From NCBI RefSeq assembly GCF_039539965.1, contig NZ_BAABED010000001.1, positions 4,216,001 to 4,280,000 on the forward strand: DNA of 64,000 nt, written 5' to 3'. Source of the stretch: Arthrobacter methylotrophus (GTDB lineage: Bacteria > Actinomycetota > Actinomycetes > Actinomycetales > Micrococcaceae). Position numbers and translations under genes: made by a program. This document shows positions 1-8,475 of this stretch, one piece after another. The first letter of the stretch is position 1, and each line of letters opens with the position of its first letter. The notes under the pieces were generated by a model, which did not search any database, was not told the origin of the DNA, and worked only from the letters and a program-made list of their open reading frames with translations.

Positions 1-1053
1 GTCCACGTAACCGGTCATCACGAGCTTCTCGGCGACCGCGCCCGTCCGGCCAGGGCTGACCACGGAGTAGCTGGGCGTATTGGTGCCATAGCCACCGGCG
101 AACCAGCATTGCGGCATTCCGCTCACCAGGGTCTCCAGCCCAGGGTTCTGCACAAGGTTGCCACTAGGTGCCTGGGGAGGCACCGCCGGGCCGGCGACCA
201 GCGGCTTGACCGCTCCGCCGATCACTTGGTTGACGGTCTTCACCGTGGTCGTTGCGGGACGTGCCTTGAGCCATGTCAGGAATTGGTCGAAGAGGGCTGG
301 TTGGATGTTCAAGGGGTCCGTGCTGTTCGCATCAATGTGGTGGAAGGTCAGCTGCACCCAGCCGCCGGCCGCCTCGGCTTGGGTGACCGAGGTCTGCAGA
401 TCCGCCAGCGTCCACGTGGAATCCACCTCATCGGGCGCCGCGGTGTTGTAGGGATTGGCCGGCGGCATCGTCTCAGCCAGGGCGCAGGTGGAACAACTGA
501 AGCGCGTCTTGATATCACCAAGGCCACGGGCGCTGTTGTAGCCGCAACCCTGCGCGATGGTCTCGGCCGCTGCGTTCTCCGAAGCAAAGGGGTAGGCGAA
601 GTCGGTGATCGAGAACCCCCAGTTGCTCAGGTTCACCCTGTCGTTGCAGATCTGACGCTTGGCTTCGTCCGCAGGCAAGGTGATCAAGTCGGGGTGGGTT
701 ACGGTGTGACCGCCGATCTCGTTGCCGTCCGCGACAAGTCCGTGGAGGTCCGCAACGGACAGGTAGCCGGGATTGTCCGTGAATCCGGAGGTGATGAAGA
801 ACGTCCCTGCCATGCCTTGGGCCTTCATCGTTTGGGCCGCGTTCAGCTGGTCCGCATTCCCGTCGTCGAACGTCAGGGAAACCACGGTGGGATTGGCAGC
901 TTGCGCGGCGGGGGCCGCCACTACCAGCCCGACGCTGGCCAGGGCGATGGCGGCAACGGCCGCGATCGCACGGGAACGACGACGGCGGGAGCCCGCCGTC
1001 GGAATGACCCGCGGCTTGAGCTTCTCTTGAGTGGACGGATTGGACAAGTTCAT
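1..1053 (-). CDS. Secreted polysaccharide deacetylase (NodB domain), 3' end outside window
   Basis: Predicted extracellular carbohydrate deacetylase; the substrate (chitin oligomer, peptidoglycan or other N-acetylated glycan) cannot be told. The reading frame is open from ATG at 1053 to the window edge (351 codons, no stop), so the C-terminus is missing. It begins with an Arg-rich segment, a hydrophobic stretch and an AAPAAQAA cleavage-like region, so it is exported. The NodB fold follows: SLTFDDGN (motif with the catalytic and metal-binding Asp pair), GHTVTHPDL (the HxxxH metal site) and a late TFHHID motif. After about residue 290 a linker leads into a sequence like a carbohydrate-binding domain (NLVQNPGLE). 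The deacetylase call is firm, the exact substrate is not. Confidence 0.88.
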   Translation of the reverse strand, partial: MNLSNPSTQEKLKPRVIPTAGSRRRRSRAIAAVAAIALASVGLVVAAPAAQAANPTVVSLTFDDGNADQLNAAQTMKAQGMAGTFFITSGFTDNPGYLSVADLHGLVADGNEIGGHTVTHPDLITLPADEAKRQICNDRVNLSNWGFSITDFAYPFASENAAAETIAQGCGYNSARGLGDIKTRFSCSTCALAETMPPANPYNTAAPDEVDSTWTLADLQTSVTQAEAAGGWVQLTFHHIDANSTDPLNIQPALFDQFLTWLKARPATTTVKTVNQVIGGAVKPLVAGPAVPPQAPSGNLVQNPGLETLVSGMPQCWFAGGYGTNTPSYSVVSPGRTGAVAEKLVMTGYVD

Positions 1054-1363
1054 AGACAGACCCCATCTGGCTGCGGCTCAAGGAACCGTAACGGCACGCA
1101 GAACGGGGATACCGAACAGCCCCCGGAACTGACGGAACATTTGCCTTGAGCCTAGGGACCGTTCGCCCGGCCTGGCATGCGTGGCGCCTACCCGTCTTTT
1201 GCCGGTACTACTCGGCTCACCACTTGCGGAGGCCGAGGATCCATCCGAGTAGTTGACTAAGTGCCGTGAGTGGCCTGTGTGGCAAAACGGGTGAAAGTCA
1301 CTCCTGCGTCGCGAGTGTTAGGCGCCTACCGTGGGCACAACCGGGCTGGAAGGAGTGGTTCTC
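1054..1363. other. Divergent intergenic region, no gene seen
   Basis: About 310 bases separate the deacetylase start from the next gene on the opposite strand. It must hold both promoters, but no strong palindrome or clear -35/-10 pair was found by eye. An AAGGAG ribosome site lies at its right end (1350-1355) and sets the start at 1364. Confidence 0.4.
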
Positions 1364-1660
1364 ATGCTTGATCCCCGATCAAGAGACACCCTAGGGGTGT
1401 TGGTGCCTGTTTTGCAGTGGCGCCGATTCGTGCTGAGCCCACGACTGCGCCAAGCACTTTCCCGGGCAGCGGAGCTGGCCAAAGCGGCGTCGTCCCCTTT
1501 CAAAGTTGGCGACTACGTGTCCGGTGACGATCCTTTCAACGGCTGCCAGGAAGGCGTAGTAACCGCCATCAACGGCTCATCGATCGGGTTGCGGACAACC
1601 GCCCCCACGGCCGGGGCTGTTGTCTACTACGACTACCGCCAGTTGCGGAAGCCGTGGTGA
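1364..1660 (+). CDS. Hypothetical protein, 98 aa
   Basis: Not recognised. The ATG at 1364 is chosen because AAGGAG lies 8 nt upstream; an in-frame GTG at 1331 has no such site. The N-terminal half is Arg-rich and helical-looking (QWRRFVLSPRLRQALSRAAELAK). The second half looks like a small beta-barrel (FKVGDYVSGDDPFNGCQEGVVTAING), reminiscent of SH3/KOW-like folds, but no motif proves this. Its stop overlaps or abuts the start of the following HTH gene, so the two are probably cotranscribed. Confidence 0.6.
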   Translation: MLDPRSRDTLGVLVPVLQWRRFVLSPRLRQALSRAAELAKAASSPFKVGDYVSGDDPFNGCQEGVVTAINGSSIGLRTTAPTAGAVVYYDYRQLRKPW

Positions 1661-1662
1661 AC

Positions 1663-1899
1663 ATGTCCGCCGCCGGCTTTCCAGCCAACCGTTTCATGAC
1701 AATCGCAGAGGTCGCCGAGGCCTTGCGGGTATCCAGGATGACTGTTTACCGCCTCGTGAATTCGCACGCTATCCATGCAGTCCGCTTCGGGCGGTCCTAC
1801 CGCGTTCCGGAATCGGCGGTGGAGTCCTACATTGAACATGCTGCCGTGGACGAGGCCGAGCAAAAGGCGCGCGACGACGGCCGCCAGCAGCACGATTGA
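1663..1899 (+). CDS. Excisionase-family helix-turn-helix DNA-binding protein
   Basis: A 78-residue protein made almost wholly of one MerR/excisionase-type winged helix: RFMTIAEVAEALRVSRMTVYRLV, then a wing with FGRSYRVPESAVESYI. This matches the small actinobacterial HTH proteins annotated as excisionase family DNA-binding protein. Despite the name, most of these are chromosomal regulators, and nothing nearby (integrase, att site) suggests a prophage. ATG 1663 lies 3 nt after the upstream stop; a GTG at 1654 is an alternative. Target unknown. Confidence 0.8.
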   Translation: MSAAGFPANRFMTIAEVAEALRVSRMTVYRLVNSHAIHAVRFGRSYRVPESAVESYIEHAAVDEAEQKARDDGRQQHD

Positions 1900-1911
1900 C
1901 AGGCGCCGACG

Positions 1912-3054
1912 TTAGGACGTTGCACAGACCACGCGGTTCCGCCCGAGGGACTTCGCCTGGTACAGGGCTTTATCAGCGGCCGCGATCATGTGCGTTATCT
2001 CGGCGTCGTTCGCCGTGCTGGGCGCGATGCCGTAGCTCACAGTGGGGAATGTGATGCCCTCCGAGGACTTTGCCGCGGCCAAACGGCGGCTGATTTCGCT
2101 CGCAACGATCTCGGCGCTCTCCACGTTGGCTCCTGGAAGCAGGATGGTGAATTCCTCTCCGCCATACCGTCCGACGAGATCCGTGTTGCGGACCGAGGCC
2201 CGGCACGCGGCGGCAAATGCCTGGATGGCCGTGTCGCCCGCGGCGTGGCCATGGCTGTCATTAACGGCCTTGAAGTGGTCGAGGTCGGCAAGGATCAAAG
2301 TGGAGACCGAGCCTGCAGAGTGCAATCTGTTGATTTCCTGCGTGGCCAACTCCATGAAGGCCGTGCGGTTGAGGAGCCCCGTCAGGCCGTCGTGTGTTGC
2401 GCGTTCGTTCAGCCCATTAATCAGCTGCTCGTTGCTCAGCGCCGTCATGCTGAAGGACACCGAGACCAGCAGCACCAAGGTGACTACGCTGGTGCTTGCC
2501 GAGCTGAGATAGGTGCCGAAGTCCGGCCCGTCGGGTCCTTCCACGAGGTACGCGACCCCTTGGCAGAGAAAGAATGCGGCGAGGACTCCCGCGGCCGCTG
2601 CCAGGGACCGGTGGGCGTGTGATGCGCTGGGCTTCAAACGCCACAGTTCAACCGTTGCCAAGCCCATGCCCATGGACATCATGGCCAGATACACGAGTCC
2701 GCCGGACCATACATTCGTTGCAGGGTTCTCGAGCGCAGCGGCCACAGCGGTGACGATGGGTCCCGTGAGGAGCTGCCACCACGGCATCGGGAGCAAACGC
2801 AACGAACGCGAACCCGCCCACACGCTGAAGGACCCCGACACCAGCAAAGTGCTGCCAAGGGGGACCGCCCAGATTTGCTGTGACGTCCCGCTGAGCAAGT
2901 ACGCCACGTTCCCCGAAAGAAGGAACACCAAGGCGAGGCACCACCAGCCGCTATACGGAGAGCGGGTCCGGCGGAACGCACCGAAAAACAGCAGGCAGAG
3001 GGTAAACGCGACGACACCCAGAGCTATCTTCAGACTGACCGGATCGAGACCCAT
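1912..3054 (-). CDS. Membrane-bound diguanylate cyclase (GGDEF domain)
   Basis: Makes cyclic di-GMP from two GTP at the inner face of the membrane. The first about 205 residues form roughly six or seven hydrophobic segments with short loops and no recognised ligand domain. A complete GGDEF domain follows: DGLTGLLNR near 222-230, metal-binding DLDHFK near 257-262, and the active-site variant GGEEF at 298-302. An RNTD sequence at 289-292, five residues before GGEEF, fits the RxxD inhibitory I-site, so product feedback is likely. There is no EAL or HD-GYP domain. No operon partner is evident; the neighbouring 3-hydroxybutyrate gene on the same strand is 91 bases upstream. Confidence 0.92.
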   Translation of the reverse strand: MGLDPVSLKIALGVVAFTLCLLFFGAFRRTRSPYSGWWCLALVFLLSGNVAYLLSGTSQQIWAVPLGSTLLVSGSFSVWAGSRSLRLLPMPWWQLLTGPIVTAVAAALENPATNVWSGGLVYLAMMSMGMGLATVELWRLKPSASHAHRSLAAAAGVLAAFFLCQGVAYLVEGPDGPDFGTYLSSASTSVVTLVLLVSVSFSMTALSNEQLINGLNERATHDGLTGLLNRTAFMELATQEINRLHSAGSVSTLILADLDHFKAVNDSHGHAAGDTAIQAFAAACRASVRNTDLVGRYGGEEFTILLPGANVESAEIVASEISRRLAAAKSSEGITFPTVSYGIAPSTANDAEITHMIAAADKALYQAKSLGRNRVVCATS

Positions 3055-3145
3055 ATTCGCTTCCCCTCGTGCGATACAAGCCTACGGCACCACAGATGAT
3101 TCGCCCCGGTAACCACCATCGAACCGTTGCCGGGCCGAGCCGGCG

Positions 3146-3889
3146 TCAGCGGGCGGACCAGCCCCCATCCATGGTGTAGCTTGCCCCGGTGACCATACCG
3201 GCGTCGTCGGACGCTATCCACGCGGCCAGCGACGCTACTTCCTCCGGCTCCACGAGGCGCTTCACTGCTGACTCCGTCAGCATGACCTTCGCGAGGACCT
3301 CCGACTCCGGGATATCGTGCAGCAGGGCCTGGTCCGCGATCTGCTTCTCGACGAGGGGCGTACGTACGTACCCCGGATTGATGCAATTGGAGGTGACTCC
3401 ATGCTGCCCGCCTTCGAGCGCGGTGACTTTGCTTAGACCCTCGAGTCCGTGCTTCGCCGAGACATACGCGCTCTTGAACGGCGATGCCCGCAGCCCGTGG
3501 ACCGAAGAAATGTTGATGATCCGGCCGAAGCCGTTGGCGTACATGTGCGGAAGTGCGGCTCGGATGAGCAAGAAGGGCGCCTCGAGCATGAGGGTCATGA
3601 TGCGGCGGAAGTCTGCCGGTTCAAACTCCTCGATGGGAGCAACCTTCTGGATGCCGGCATTGTTGACGAGGATGTCGCAATCCAGGCTGAGGCCCGCCAA
3701 CGCTTCCGTGTCGAGCAAGTCGACGGCCCAGGCGGTGCCGCCCAACGTGTCGGCGAGCGCCGCGGCTCCGGCCGCATCGACGTCGGCCACTACAACCTTC
3801 GCGCCGCGGGCGGCGAGGGCTGTAGCACATGCTGCCCCGATGCCGCTCGCCCCGCCGGTGACCAGGGCCTTGCGGCCTTCCAGGGTCAT
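3146..3889 (-). CDS. D-3-hydroxybutyrate dehydrogenase (SDR family)
   Basis: Predicted to oxidise (R)-3-hydroxybutyrate to acetoacetate with NAD. The 247-residue protein is a classical SDR: TGGASGIG nucleotide-binding loop near residue 11, NNAG near 75-78, catalytic Ser in NISSVHG, and the Tyr-Lys pair in YVSAKHG. The C-terminal part (AVKRLVEPEEVASLAAW ... TGASYTMDGGW) is the pattern typical of bacterial 3-hydroxybutyrate dehydrogenases. The start codon overlaps the MFS transporter stop in an ATGA, so the transporter is upstream and the two are translated together: import then oxidation of the ketone body or PHB monomer. A related sugar or polyol dehydrogenase cannot be fully excluded. Confidence 0.85.
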   Translation of the reverse strand: MTLEGRKALVTGGASGIGAACATALAARGAKVVVADVDAAGAAALADTLGGTAWAVDLLDTEALAGLSLDCDILVNNAGIQKVAPIEEFEPADFRRIMTLMLEAPFLLIRAALPHMYANGFGRIINISSVHGLRASPFKSAYVSAKHGLEGLSKVTALEGGQHGVTSNCINPGYVRTPLVEKQIADQALLHDIPESEVLAKVMLTESAVKRLVEPEEVASLAAWIASDDAGMVTGASYTMDGGWSAR

Positions 3890-5262
3890 GCTCGGACACC
3901 CACGGGAAGGCCGTGGCGAATGGCATCGGCGTTGTCGACGTCTTCAAGCGCGACGCCGCGGGTCTCCTTGAGCGTCAGCACGACGACGGCGGTAATGGCG
4001 CATGAGATCACCAGGTAGACGGCAGTGGGAAGCCATGACCCGGTGTCCTTGAGCCACTCGGTCGCGAGGAGCGGGGCCAGCGAACCAGCGAAGATCGACG
4101 TGACCTGCGAGCCCAGGGAAACGCCCGAGTAGCGCATGCGGGTGGGGAAGAGCTCGGTCATGATGGCCGGCTGTCCCGCGTACATGAAGGCGTGGAGGCA
4201 CAGGCCGATGGTCACGGCGGCAACGATCACCACGGGGTTCTTGGTGTCGAACATGGGGAAGGCGAAGAACGGCCAGGTGGCACCGCTTATGGCACCGATC
4301 AGGTAGACCGGCTTGCGCCCCCAGGTGTCTGCCAGCCTGCCTAGCTGGGGGATGATCACGAAGTGGGCGACGTGTGCGATCAACAGGGCGAGCAGCAAGG
4401 ACGAGGTGTCGTACTTGTCCACGGCTTTGAGGTAGACGATGGAGAAGCTCACCACGAGGTAGTACATGATGTTCTCGGCGAGCCTCAGTCCCATGGCCTG
4501 CAGGATGCCCTTGGGGTACTTGCGGATGACTTCGCCGACGCCGTAGCTCACGGCCTGTTCTTTCTCCACCTGGGCTTTTGCCTCAAGGAAGATCGGTGCT
4601 TCGGTCACGTGGGTGCGGATGTAGTAGCCCACGAAGACGATCACGGCGGAGAGCCAGAAGGCCACACGCCATCCCCAGCCGAGGAAGGCTGCGCTGCTGA
4701 GGGTAGTGGACATGATGAACAGGACCAGCGTGGCGAGGAGGTTGCCAACCGGCACGGCGGCCTGCGGCCAGCTCGACCAGAATCCGCGGGACTCCTTGGG
4801 GCTGTGTTCTGCCACCAGGAGCACGGCGCCACCCCATTCGCCACCCAGCGCGAAGCCCTGGATAAAGCGGAGTGCCACGAGCATGGCCGGCGCCCAGTAC
4901 CCGAGGTCGGCGAAACCGGGCAGGCAGCCCATGAGGAAGGTGGATACGCCGACAATCACGATGGTGAGCTGAAGTGTGGGTTTGCGGCCGAGCCTGTCGC
5001 CGATCTGGCCGAAGACGATGCCGCCCAACGGCCGGGCCACGAATCCCACCGCGTACGTCAGGAATGCTTGGATGATGCCGTCGAGATCGTTGCCGGTGGG
5101 CGGGAAGAAGTACTTGCCGAATACCAGCGTCGCTGCGGTGGCGTACAGGAAGAATTCGTACCATTCCACCACGGTGCCCACCATCGAGGCGGCGACGATC
5201 GTCTTGAGGCCTGTGCCTTTGCTTGAGGCCGTGGCGCCTGCGGAGCGTTGTCCTACGCTCAT
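3886..5262 (-). CDS. MFS transporter, metabolite:H+ symporter type
   Basis: Twelve-segment major facilitator protein of the sugar/metabolite:H+ symporter class (ProP/ShiA/KgtP-like). Visible marks are VVEWYEFFLYATAATLVF in the first helix, the loop motif GDRLGRKPTLQ, and GEWGGAVLLVAEHSP, all typical of this group. The ATG at 5262 is preferred because AAGGAG lies 6-7 nt upstream; a longer frame to 5337 would run through the palindrome. It is translationally coupled to the 3-hydroxybutyrate dehydrogenase gene downstream, so the likely cargo is 3-hydroxybutyrate or a similar short carboxylate. That cargo is inference. Confidence 0.85.
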   Translation of the reverse strand: MSVGQRSAGATASSKGTGLKTIVAASMVGTVVEWYEFFLYATAATLVFGKYFFPPTGNDLDGIIQAFLTYAVGFVARPLGGIVFGQIGDRLGRKPTLQLTIVIVGVSTFLMGCLPGFADLGYWAPAMLVALRFIQGFALGGEWGGAVLLVAEHSPKESRGFWSSWPQAAVPVGNLLATLVLFIMSTTLSSAAFLGWGWRVAFWLSAVIVFVGYYIRTHVTEAPIFLEAKAQVEKEQAVSYGVGEVIRKYPKGILQAMGLRLAENIMYYLVVSFSIVYLKAVDKYDTSSLLLALLIAHVAHFVIIPQLGRLADTWGRKPVYLIGAISGATWPFFAFPMFDTKNPVVIVAAVTIGLCLHAFMYAGQPAIMTELFPTRMRYSGVSLGSQVTSIFAGSLAPLLATEWLKDTGSWLPTAVYLVISCAITAVVVLTLKETRGVALEDVDNADAIRHGLPVGVRA

Positions 5263-5293
5263 CTCCAACTCCTTAGTGTCTGCGCTGACACGC

Positions 5294-5308
5294 GTTGTGA
5301 TCCACAAC
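5294..5308. promoter_or_regulatory. Perfect palindrome, candidate LysR-type operator
   Basis: GTTGTG-ATC-CACAAC is a perfect 6-3-6 inverted repeat in the 129-base gap between the MFS gene and the divergent LysR gene, 32 bases before the MFS start. Position and symmetry fit an operator for the LysR regulator; no footprint consensus was available to test against. Confidence 0.55.
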
Positions 5309-5391
5309 ACGAAATGCTCCACTGAGTATTGCCGCACATTTCTGTCGCTTCAATGGCCAAAAAGGCACCAAGTATGTGCAGAATTGCAGAT

Positions 5392-6288
5392 ATGAACCCG
5401 AATCCCGACGACCTTCTGGTCCTCCTCGCCGTATCGCGCTCAGGAAAGTTCACGACGGCGGCCCAAGCCCTGGGGCTGAACCACACCACCGTTTCCCGAA
5501 GGATCGCCGCGCTCGAGAAAGCGCTCGGCGGCCGGGTCCTGGCGCGGGCAGCCGGAGGCTGGGAAGTGACGGAGCTCGGAGCCGAGGCAGTGGGCGTAGC
5601 CGAGCGGATCGAAGCTGCGGTGGGCACGCTGGGACCGGAGGACCGCGCACCGGACCCCATTGCCGGCGTCGTACGCATGACCGCAACCGACGGTTTCAGC
5701 GCGTACATCGCGGCGCCCGCCGTGGCGCGCTTACGGCGCGTGCACCCCGGGCTCACGGTCGAGATCATCACCGTGACCCGCCGGGCGCTCCAGCAGCGTT
5801 CCGGCCTGGACGTCGAGGTTGTGGTGGGCGAACCCCAAGTGCACCGGGCCGAGGCGTTGCTGTTGGGCGAGTACATGCTGGGGATGTATGCCTCGCGTGA
5901 GTACTTGGCCTTTCACGGCGTGCCCGGCACCGTGGAAGAGCTGACGCAGCATCAACTGGTCTATTTCGTGGACTCGATGCTGCAAGTGGACGATCTCGAC
6001 GCCCCTCGCCGGCTGGTCCCCTCCATGCGCGATGGCTTGAGCTCCACCAACGTCTTCGTCCACGTGGAGGCGACGCGCGCCGGGGCAGGCATCGGCTTCC
6101 TGCCGTGCTTCATGGCCGACCGGCACGCGGACCTTGTGCGGCTGCTGCCCTCGGACTTCGCTGAGCTGCTCCCCTACTGGATGGTCCTCCGGCCCGACTC
6201 GATGCGCCGCCCGGCCGTTGCCGCCGTCGTGCAGGCCCTGCGAGAGGAGACGGCCGCGCACCGCGAGCTCCTGCTCGCCCGCCGCTAA
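5392..6288 (+). CDS. LysR-family transcriptional regulator
   Basis: N-terminal winged helix: DLLVLLAVSRSGKFTTAAQALGLNHTTVSRRIAALEKALGG, which has the AA-x-L-x-x-NHTTVSRRI pattern of LysR proteins. A periplasmic-binding-like effector domain of about 210 residues follows. The ATG at 5392 (MNPNPDD) puts the HTH at the usual distance from the N-terminus; ATGs at 5329 and 5374 are in frame but add an unlikely tail. It is transcribed divergently from the transporter and 3-hydroxybutyrate dehydrogenase operon and probably controls it. The effector is likely the transported compound. Confidence 0.87.
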   Translation: MNPNPDDLLVLLAVSRSGKFTTAAQALGLNHTTVSRRIAALEKALGGRVLARAAGGWEVTELGAEAVGVAERIEAAVGTLGPEDRAPDPIAGVVRMTATDGFSAYIAAPAVARLRRVHPGLTVEIITVTRRALQQRSGLDVEVVVGEPQVHRAEALLLGEYMLGMYASREYLAFHGVPGTVEELTQHQLVYFVDSMLQVDDLDAPRRLVPSMRDGLSSTNVFVHVEATRAGAGIGFLPCFMADRHADLVRLLPSDFAELLPYWMVLRPDSMRRPAVAAVVQALREETAAHRELLLARR

Positions 6289-6320
6289 ACCCCGCTCACG
6301 GCCGGGACTAACCCCCGCGC

Positions 6321-6375
6321 GAACTGGCAGTTGATGCCCTTAAATTCGCGTTTCAAGGGCATCAACTGCCAGTTC
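6321..6375. terminator. 55-bp perfect inverted repeat between convergent genes
   Basis: Two perfectly complementary 21-bp arms (6321-6341 and 6355-6375) flank a 13-base loop, between the LysR gene and a convergent methyltransferase gene. The right part extends into the last codons and stop of the methyltransferase gene (stop at 6340-6342). It can serve as a bidirectional terminator but is longer and more perfect than most and has no T-tract. Confidence 0.65.
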
Positions 6376-7299
6376 GCCCCTGTGTTTCGGCAGGGGGTCG
6401 TGCCGGACCTGGGCTCCGACGGCGAACGCCCGGACCTTGGCATCGTTCCAGATGTGCGCGGGAACAGCTCCGCCGAGCAGCTTCCGGGCCAGTTGAGGAT
6501 CGTCCCCGAAGGGTTCGTGGCTCCCCGCCATGATCATGTTGCCGTACCGGCGCCCCTTGAGCATGGCGGGATCGGCGATGATCATGGTGTGCGCGAACGT
6601 GTCCGCGATGGTAGCGGCGTCCTCGCGGGCGTTCTTGAGGTCCGGGGCATCGCCGGAATTCACCACATAGAGCCCACCCGGAGCCAGCACCCTCTGCGCG
6701 TGATCGTTGAATTCGCGGGTTGTCAGTGACCTGGGAGTGAAGGCGCCGGCAAAGACGTCCCGGATGATGAGGTCCCGGGTGTCCGGAGTGAGGCTCTCGG
6801 TGACCTCCCTGGCTTCGCCCACGCGGATTCGAAGCAAGGGGGCCTTGGGGAGATCGAACCAACCACGGACGTATTCGGCCAGCTTGCCGTCGAGCTCCAC
6901 CACCACTTGGCGCGCATCCGGGTAAGCGGCATGGAAGTACCTGGCGAGTGAGCATGCTCCCCCGCCAAGATGCAAGGCGCGCAGCTTCGGCCGCGACTCG
7001 GGCGGCCACTTGGATTCGACCAGGGCCGCAATCCAACGCATGTACTCGAAGTCCAGGAACAACGGCTCTGCAACATCGATGTGCGAACTCATCACGCCGT
7101 TGATCCTCAAGAGCCAACCGTTGGAGTTGTCCGGGTCGGCGACGAGTTCGCAGTCACCGGTGTCGATGTAATACACGCCCTCCACCGGACCGTTGGGCTT
7201 CGTGCCGGCCGGTACCTCAATGACCCCGGCGACTTGTCCGGCGATCCTGCCCTTGCCACGCTTTGCCACTACAGCAGCCCTCTTCCGGTCATGCTTCAA
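6340..7299 (-). CDS. Spermidine synthase-like SAM-dependent methyltransferase
   Basis: A 319-residue protein of the actinobacterial fused spermidine synthase/methyltransferase-like group. A short N-terminal beta region (VYYIDTGDCELVADPDNSNGWLLRINGVMSSHID) precedes the Rossmann domain. That domain carries ALHLGGGACSLARYF (SAM-binding loop), VVVELDG (acidic residue after strand 2), DVFAGAF and APGGLYVVNS. True spermidine synthases have a DD dyad near the amine site. Here the corresponding stretch reads LIIRDVFAG, so polyamine synthesis is doubtful and the substrate is unknown. The final codons lie inside the 55-bp inverted repeat. Confidence 0.75.
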   Translation of the reverse strand: MKHDRKRAAVVAKRGKGRIAGQVAGVIEVPAGTKPNGPVEGVYYIDTGDCELVADPDNSNGWLLRINGVMSSHIDVAEPLFLDFEYMRWIAALVESKWPPESRPKLRALHLGGGACSLARYFHAAYPDARQVVVELDGKLAEYVRGWFDLPKAPLLRIRVGEAREVTESLTPDTRDLIIRDVFAGAFTPRSLTTREFNDHAQRVLAPGGLYVVNSGDAPDLKNAREDAATIADTFAHTMIIADPAMLKGRRYGNMIMAGSHEPFGDDPQLARKLLGGAVPAHIWNDAKVRAFAVGAQVRHDPLPKHRGELAVDALETRI

Positions 7300-7340
7300 C
7301 CCTAATTGACGCGGGGGTCAGGGATTCAACGCAGTTAGCG

Positions 7341-8039
7341 TCAGACCACCAGGGCAATCGCGAAGCCGTCCCACCCCTTGGATCCAACCGTTTGGATGGC
7401 CGTTGCATCGAGGCGCGGATCCTTGCCCATCATTTCCAAGGCGCTCACGATGCCCGGAGCGTTCACCTCGTCCATGGAGGGATCCAGGATGGCGCCCTCC
7501 CAGATGACGTTGTCCATGACGATCACCGTTCCCGGCCTCCCGAGCCGGATGGCCCAGTCCAGGTAGCTGGAATCGTTCTCCTTGTCGGCATCTATGAAGA
7601 CGAAGTCGAACGGGCCGTCCCGGGCAGGATCCTCGGCCAGCGCAGCGAGGGTCTCCAACGCCGGCCCGATCCGGATGTCCACCTTGTGGCCGATCCCTGC
7701 CATGTCCACGTTCGCTCGGGCAACCTCAGCGTGCTTCGGCAGGTATTCGCACGTGACCAGGCGTCCGTCGTCGGGCAGTCCCTGCGCCATCCAGATCGCG
7801 CTGAACCCGGCCAAGGTACCGATTTCCAGCACGCGCCGCGCACCGGACAACTGCACCAGCATCTTGAGCAGCTTTCCGGCGTTGGGCGCCACTTCGATGG
7901 GCGGCATCCCGGCGTCAAAGGCTGACTGCACCGCGTGCCTTAGCGCCGCATTCGGGCGAACGACGGCGGCGGACAGGTATTCCTCGACGGCCGCCCAGGT
8001 GGGCTGGACCTTGTGTTCAAACCTGGCGTGTTCAAGCAT
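7341..8039 (-). CDS. Class I SAM-dependent O-methyltransferase (COMT-like family 3)
   Basis: Predicted to methylate a hydroxyl group, classically of catechols or caffeoyl-type phenols. The 232-residue length is right for methyltransferase family 3. Motifs: RRVLEIGTLAGFSAIWMAQ (motif I), GRLVTCEYLPKHAEVAR, the metal-binding FVFIDADKENDSSYLDWA, and IVMDNVIWEGAILDP (second metal ligand region). No operon partner points to a substrate; it reads in the same direction as the spermidine synthase-like gene, 41 bases upstream of it. Confidence 0.85.
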   Translation of the reverse strand: MLEHARFEHKVQPTWAAVEEYLSAAVVRPNAALRHAVQSAFDAGMPPIEVAPNAGKLLKMLVQLSGARRVLEIGTLAGFSAIWMAQGLPDDGRLVTCEYLPKHAEVARANVDMAGIGHKVDIRIGPALETLAALAEDPARDGPFDFVFIDADKENDSSYLDWAIRLGRPGTVIVMDNVIWEGAILDPSMDEVNAPGIVSALEMMGKDPRLDATAIQTVGSKGWDGFAIALVV

Positions 8040-8081
8040 GGCCCCAGTCTGGCACCGGGTCCCGGTGGAGGGAAGGACCGG

Positions 8082-8405
8082 CTATTCGCCTTTCGCGATC
8101 GCGTTCTCCAGTCGCTCCACTTTGCCAGTGAGCTCTCCCCTGTACCCAGGCCGGATATCCGCCTTGATGACCAGGGAAACCCTGCTTCCATATTTTCCGA
8201 CCGCCTCGGTGGCGCGCTTGACGACGTCGAACACCTCATCCCATTCGCCCTCGATGGTGGTGAACATCGAGTCCGTCTGGTTCGGGAGCCCCGATTCGCG
8301 GACGATCTTCACGGCCTCGGCAACGGCGTCGTGCACCGAGCCATCGACGGATACGGCGCCAGCAGCGGGCTGGCCGGACGGGGCAACTGAGAAGGCAAGC
8401 AACAT
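8082..8405 (-). CDS. Thiamine-binding (MTH1187/YkoF-type, former UPF0045) family protein
   Basis: A 107-residue ferredoxin-like alpha/beta protein. Recognisable family features are the N-terminal strand LLAFSVAPSG, VHDAVAEAVKIVRESGLPNQTDSMFTTIEGEWDEVFDVVKRA, and a late VSLVIKADIRPGYRG. Members bind thiamine or pyrimidine precursors and are annotated as thiamine-binding proteins; their role is poorly known. No thiamine gene or riboswitch is visible nearby. It diverges from the TetR gene, 70 bases between starts. Confidence 0.8.
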   Translation of the reverse strand: MLLAFSVAPSGQPAAGAVSVDGSVHDAVAEAVKIVRESGLPNQTDSMFTTIEGEWDEVFDVVKRATEAVGKYGSRVSLVIKADIRPGYRGELTGKVERLENAIAKGE

Positions 8406-8475
8406 GAAACCAGTCTTTCACGCGCAAGAATGTCACAAAAGTGACGGAAGCCCCTCCGTTGCTACTGTGAGCAGC

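Noticed and set aside
1654..1899. Prophage or integrative element suggested by an excisionase-like protein
   Set aside because: No integrase, attachment site, phage gene or composition change nearby; this HTH family is commonly chromosomal.
4363..5226. 287-codon plus-strand open frame
   Set aside because: Antisense to the MFS transporter gene; low-complexity Glu/His/Gly composition.
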